Source of the DNA: Porticoccaceae bacterium
GTDB taxonomy: Bacteria > Pseudomonadota > Gammaproteobacteria > Pseudomonadales > Porticoccaceae
Reading direction: 5' to 3'
Length of the DNA stretch: 64,000 nucleotides
NCBI GenBank assembly: GCA_012960115.1
Contig: DUBX01000045.1
Span: 1 to 64,000 of the forward strand
Part shown: positions 60,458 through 64,000 of the stretch, piece after piece
Numbering within the stretch: the stretch's first letter is position 1
How the letters are laid out: each line of letters begins with the position of its first letter
The notes under the pieces: generated by a model
Database searches by the model: none
What the model was told of the DNA's origin: nothing
What the model saw: the letters and a program-made list of their open reading frames with translations, nothing else
Made by a program: the position numbers and the translations under genes

Positions 60458-61594
60458 ATGAGTGTCGAGCATATTTATAACCTCGATCAACGGGTCGATC
60501 GTGTAGATGATCCGCTACAATCTGTGGCGGGCACTAATGCTTCGGCCATGAGTTTGTGGGTTCCAAGCGAAAGAGTTGGCCTACATTCGGTGGATATTCC
60601 GTCTGCACCCCAGCGTAAGTGGGCGGAGCTCATTCCGTGGCTATTAGAAGATAGAATTTTGCAACCCATCGAAGAGATGCACTTTGTAATAGAGGGACGC
60701 AGTGATGACCAACTGCATATCCTCGCTGTTAGTCGCCAAGATATGCAGGAGTGGAGGCGAATTGCCGATAATGCAGGTGTCACCGCTGTGGCTATGGTCC
60801 CTGATTTTATGGCACTGCATTGGGAGCCAGGAATAATTAGTGTTGGTTGGCGAGAGGGAATGTTACTGGTCAGACAGTCATTGAACACCGGCTTTGCAGC
60901 CGAATCTAATATAGGCTGGAGGATATTAGAGACTCTTATGCAGGACTCTAAGCACGCACCGCGATTGTCTATTTCCGTGCCTGATGTTGATATAGTGCCT
61001 AAACAATTGGCGCAAGGTGCTGATATCAACACCTCCACAGTTGACTGGCATTTTTCACATATTGACCCCAACTTGAATTTGATGACGGGCGAATTTAAGC
61101 CAGCTCCAAAGCAAACGGTGGTGTCTTTTTGGTGGCCAGCGGCAGCTACAGCTGGCCTCCTTTTGGCACTATGGGTGGGCTACTTACAGACGGCTAATCA
61201 TGCTTTGGAGTCTGAGGTTGAGGGATTACAGCAAAATATATTAGCTAATTACACTCGCTTGTTTAGCAGCTCTAATACCAGTATTCAGACCCTCAAAGCG
61301 GACGCTGAGAGCCGGATAAATCAATTATTTAAACAGCAACAAAGCCTGCAAGGCCAGCCTATAGCTGGACTCCTAGCTATTGATAATATTATGGCTGGTT
61401 GTCAATGTGAGCTTGAGGGCCTATCGTCAAACAAGGACAGTTTAAAACTGACGCTTCTTGGTGGTGCTGGGTTGGCTGAAAGAACGCTGAGAATTCCGGG
61501 CTACCAACTTAGCCTTAATCAGGATAAAGCTGCCGGCCCTGAGATTTTTTTGTTATCAGTCACCGAGATAACAAAACAGGGGTCTGACCGATGA
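60458..61594 (+). CDS. gspL: Type II secretion protein GspL
   Basis: GspL links the GspE ATPase to the inner-membrane platform. The 378-residue protein has a cytoplasmic actin-like domain (about 1-215), one membrane segment (about 220-240, WWPAAATAGLLLALWVGYL) and a periplasmic ferredoxin-like domain after a coiled-coil-like stretch. It overlaps gspM by 4 bases. Confidence 0.9.
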   Translation: MSVEHIYNLDQRVDRVDDPLQSVAGTNASAMSLWVPSERVGLHSVDIPSAPQRKWAELIPWLLEDRILQPIEEMHFVIEGRSDDQLHILAVSRQDMQEWRRIADNAGVTAVAMVPDFMALHWEPGIISVGWREGMLLVRQSLNTGFAAESNIGWRILETLMQDSKHAPRLSISVPDVDIVPKQLAQGADINTSTVDWHFSHIDPNLNLMTGEFKPAPKQTVVSFWWPAAATAGLLLALWVGYLQTANHALESEVEGLQQNILANYTRLFSSSNTSIQTLKADAESRINQLFKQQQSLQGQPIAGLLAIDNIMAGCQCELEGLSSNKDSLKLTLLGGAGLAERTLRIPGYQLSLNQDKAAGPEIFLLSVTEITKQGSDR

Positions 61595-62079
61595 AAAAAT
61601 TCATGGATAGTTTAAGATATCGCTTAAGTGATCTTCAGTCTCGAGAACGGCAGCTGTTGCTGGCGGGGATAGTTATGCTGTTTTTTACCGTTATTTATGT
61701 GGCTTTGTCACCGATAATGGAGAAACATGATCAATTGGTTGATCAATCAAATCAGCTTAAAACCGATCTGCAGTGGTTGCAGCAACAGAGTGCCGTGGTG
61801 TCAAAATTGTCCAATGGCTGCGGTAATCGCGAGATTCAGCAAGGATTCGGTCGCGACAACCTAACTAAATTAGTCAGGCGTAACCAGTTGCGCTTGGGTC
61901 AGATTAGAGACCTGAATAATGGCTTTGAGTTAAGATTTAGTGGTGCTGATGGTAATCGTATATTGCGTTTGAGTCACCAGATAGCCTGTGCGGGATTTAA
62001 CGTGCAGTCTCTTAAGGTTGAGCGATCTTCACTAGAGTTGCTTGAGGGATCCATGGAGATAACCTATGTTGAAGATTGA
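61591..62079 (+). CDS. gspM: Type II secretion protein GspM
   Basis: GspM is the bitopic partner of GspL. The 162-residue protein has one membrane segment (about 22-43, LLLAGIVMLFFTVIYVALSPIM) after a basic N-terminus, then a coiled-coil-like region and a small periplasmic domain. It overlaps gspC by 14 bases. Confidence 0.87.
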   Translation: MKKFMDSLRYRLSDLQSRERQLLLAGIVMLFFTVIYVALSPIMEKHDQLVDQSNQLKTDLQWLQQQSAVVSKLSNGCGNREIQQGFGRDNLTKLVRRNQLRLGQIRDLNNGFELRFSGADGNRILRLSHQIACAGFNVQSLKVERSSLELLEGSMEITYVED

Positions 62080-62863
62080 ACTAAAAAACACCCAACAGTT
62101 GTCTCGCTTGGCGGTAGTTGTAGTGATGGCCTTACTTTCTCTTTACCTTGTTGTCTTGATAGGTCTTCAGTTGCAGACAGCTAAGGCAGCTTCATCGGTC
62201 GTTACTAGAGTAGCGCCTGGAAAAATGGTAGCTTGGACTTGGTTCGGTCGCCAAAGGGTTATAGCGCCAGTAAAGACACAGACAGATCTGGTCAATGCGC
62301 AAATTAATGCAGAGCTACTTGGCGTTATGTTGTCCGGCGCCTCTTCGTCGGCAACGCTTAAATTTAAGGGGAAGCCAGAACAGGTTTACCAGATGGGTGA
62401 CAAGCTTAACGGAAAGATGGAGCTAGTTGATATTGAAGCTTATCGTATTGTGGTCAGAGATAATGGCATCAATAAACAATTATTAATGAAAAAGCCAGAT
62501 GTGATTATGGAGTCACAAGAAAGCGACGAGGATATCGATACCCAGACGCAGGGGTTTGCGCTGGCCAACATGTTTGGTGCCGTGCCGGTTAATATAGGGG
62601 GTAGTACGGGCTTTAAGATTAACAATCTATCGGCGGATGTTCAGGCTATGGCAGGCATACGCGATGGTGATGTGGTGGTCCAGATTGACGGTCTTTCGGT
62701 GCAAGATTTAATGTCTGACCCCGTTAAGTGGATGAGCTATAGTAGCTCAAGTAGTCTTCCTGTGACTCTGATGCGCGAAGGCCGTGAAGAAATTATTTAT
62801 GTCAATGCCGCTAGTCTCTCGGCTAAAATATTACCAACACTAGGATTAAAGCGCCAAAGATGA
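62066..62863 (+). CDS. gspC: Type II secretion protein GspC
   Basis: GspC connects the inner-membrane platform to the GspD secretin. The 265-residue protein has one membrane segment (about 16-34), a homology region with ELLGVMLSGASSSATLKFKG, and a C-terminal PDZ-like domain with GDVVVQIDGLSVQDLMSDP. It is placed after gspM, not first in the operon. The last bases ATGA could start gspD (62860). Confidence 0.88.
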   Translation: MLKIELKNTQQLSRLAVVVVMALLSLYLVVLIGLQLQTAKAASSVVTRVAPGKMVAWTWFGRQRVIAPVKTQTDLVNAQINAELLGVMLSGASSSATLKFKGKPEQVYQMGDKLNGKMELVDIEAYRIVVRDNGINKQLLMKKPDVIMESQESDEDIDTQTQGFALANMFGAVPVNIGGSTGFKINNLSADVQAMAGIRDGDVVVQIDGLSVQDLMSDPVKWMSYSSSSSLPVTLMREGREEIIYVNAASLSAKILPTLGLKRQR

Positions 62864-62892
62864 TTATTTCAATAATACAGTGGGAAAAAGCA

Positions 62893-64000
62893 ATGATCGT
62901 GACTTTGTGTCGGCTAGTGAGGAGAATGGATCGTCTCAGTAAATTGGGCGCTGTGTTTTGTTTGAGTTGGTGCCTAGCGGCTGAGGGCATGGCAACAGAA
63001 ACTGTGCAGATAAATTTTCGTGACGCAGATATCCGCAGTGTTATTGAAAGTGTTGCCGAAATCACCGGTAAATCCTTTGTGCTAGATCCGCGGGTTAAGG
63101 GCAAGGTGACCATTATCTCGCCGCAGCCAATTGATTCCGATTTACTCTATCAAGCAATTTTGTCCGCGATTCAGGTGCAAGGATTTCAAGCCGTCGAAGA
63201 TGGTGCCGTGACTCGAATTATTCCGTTCACTCAGTCTTTCAATTTTGCCGGTGGCAATGGTGACAACACCTTGGAGACTGAGATTATCAAGGTTAAATAT
63301 GTACAGGCAGCCACTTTGGTACCTGTATTAAAGCCTCTACTGAGTAATGGAGCAAGATTGCTAGCGTTTGCCCAAAGCAACTATTTGGTTATTTCTGATA
63401 TCCGCAGTAACGTGAATGAAGTAAAACGAATTTTGCGAAAACTGGATGATGCTAATCAAACTGCGGTTGAGGTTATTAACCTTAAGTATATTTCAGCCGG
63501 AGAGGCGGTACATATTGCTGGGCAACTCAAACAATTACAAAAGCAAGAATTATCACTGGTAGAGGACGGGCTCAATAATCGTATTATTGTCAGTGGCCCG
63601 GGTATTGCCCGTACATCCTTTAAAAACATGCTCAAGCTGCTTGATCTGCCATCAGCCAAAAAAGGTAGTGTTGAAGTTATCTATCTCGATTATTCACGTG
63701 CAGCGGAAATTAAACCTATTATCGATGGCATGCTTAGCTCAGATGTATTTTTGCGTCTAGCGGGGGAGTCTGTAGGTGATGGAAAAGCTAAAGCCGCAAC
63801 CAGCTATAAAATTGAAATTGATGAGCTTAACAATGCGTTGGTGATGGCAGCGCCTTCGGCGGTTATCCGTGAGATAAGAAGTGTCATTGCCAAGTTGGAT
63901 ATCGCTCGCCCTCAAGTCCTCATTGAGGCGGTCATTGCTGAATTATCTGAGAGTCAGGCAAGAAGCCTTAGCTCTCAATTAGTTATTACGGGTAGAGATC
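62893..64000 (+). CDS. gspD: Type II secretion secretin GspD (partial)
   Basis: GspD forms the outer-membrane secretin channel. 369 codons lie in the window; the 3' end is outside. After a signal-like segment (LGAVFCLSWCLAAEGMA) come N0 (QINFRDADIRSVIESVAEIT, FVLDPRVKGKVTIISP), N1, N2 and N3 domains, up to PQVLIEAVIAELSESQA at the start of the secretin core. I chose ATG 62893; ATG 62860 overlaps the gspC stop as ATGA and is in frame, and ATG 62926 is another candidate. Confidence 0.92.
   Translation, partial: MIVTLCRLVRRMDRLSKLGAVFCLSWCLAAEGMATETVQINFRDADIRSVIESVAEITGKSFVLDPRVKGKVTIISPQPIDSDLLYQAILSAIQVQGFQAVEDGAVTRIIPFTQSFNFAGGNGDNTLETEIIKVKYVQAATLVPVLKPLLSNGARLLAFAQSNYLVISDIRSNVNEVKRILRKLDDANQTAVEVINLKYISAGEAVHIAGQLKQLQKQELSLVEDGLNNRIIVSGPGIARTSFKNMLKLLDLPSAKKGSVEVIYLDYSRAAEIKPIIDGMLSSDVFLRLAGESVGDGKAKAATSYKIEIDELNNALVMAAPSAVIREIRSVIAKLDIARPQVLIEAVIAELSESQARSLSSQLVITGRD

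Noticed and set aside
1-64000. Mobile elements, CRISPR arrays, prophage or toxin-antitoxin genes
   Set aside because: No transposase, integrase, terminal repeats, repeat-spacer pattern or toxin-like gene pair was seen; gene order is that of core chromosomal operons.

Overview
The window is a 64 kb piece of a gammaproteobacterial chromosome of moderate G+C. It is almost entirely core housekeeping DNA. The gene orders lptD-surA-pdxA-rsmA-apaG-apaH, miaB-phoH-ybeY-corC-lnt and leuS-lptE-holA, the tRNA-Trp gene between tuf and secE, an amgK-murU pair beside lptD, and a DUF1820 gene all point to a Pseudomonas/Cellvibrio-like, probably marine, gammaproteobacterium. That placement is inferred from gene content; no tree was made. 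I see no insertion sequence, prophage, CRISPR array or integron.

Layout. Positions 1-12198 hold the end of one tuf gene, tRNA-Trp, secE-nusG, rplKA, rplJL and rpoBC, with an L10-leader-like region and an rplL-rpoB attenuator. Positions 12238-19271 hold the str region (rpsL, rpsG, fusA, tufA). It is interrupted by a terminator between rpsG and fusA and by a second EF-G gene (fusA2) on the opposite strand. Positions 19383-33186 hold the S10, spc and alpha operons from rpsJ to rplQ, ending in a strong terminator. Together these genes make the ribosome, the RNA polymerase core, three elongation factor genes and the SecYE channel.

Positions 33217-39895 (minus strand) hold the outer-membrane biogenesis and cofactor operon lptD-surA-pdxA-rsmA-apaG-apaH, in which every junction overlaps or abuts. 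Divergent from it, 40067-43742 is a five-gene plus-strand run: the peptidoglycan-recycling enzymes AmgK and MurU, a VanZ-like membrane protein, a DUF2007 protein and an SLC13/DASS anion transporter. Positions 43779-53958 (minus strand) carry holA, lptE, leuS, an exported peroxiredoxin, lnt, corC, ybeY, phoH and miaB. Positions 54093-64000 carry a DUF1820 gene and a type II secretion operon ordered gspE-F-G-H-I-J-K-L-M-C-D; gspD runs off the window.

No clearly undescribed system is visible. The points most worth a second look are the split str operon with its inserted fusA2, an approximately 24-residue insertion in RpoB, several RNA hairpins placed on regulatory signals, the coupled amgK-murU-VanZ-DUF2007-DASS cassette, and the displacement of gspC-gspD to the end of the secretion operon.
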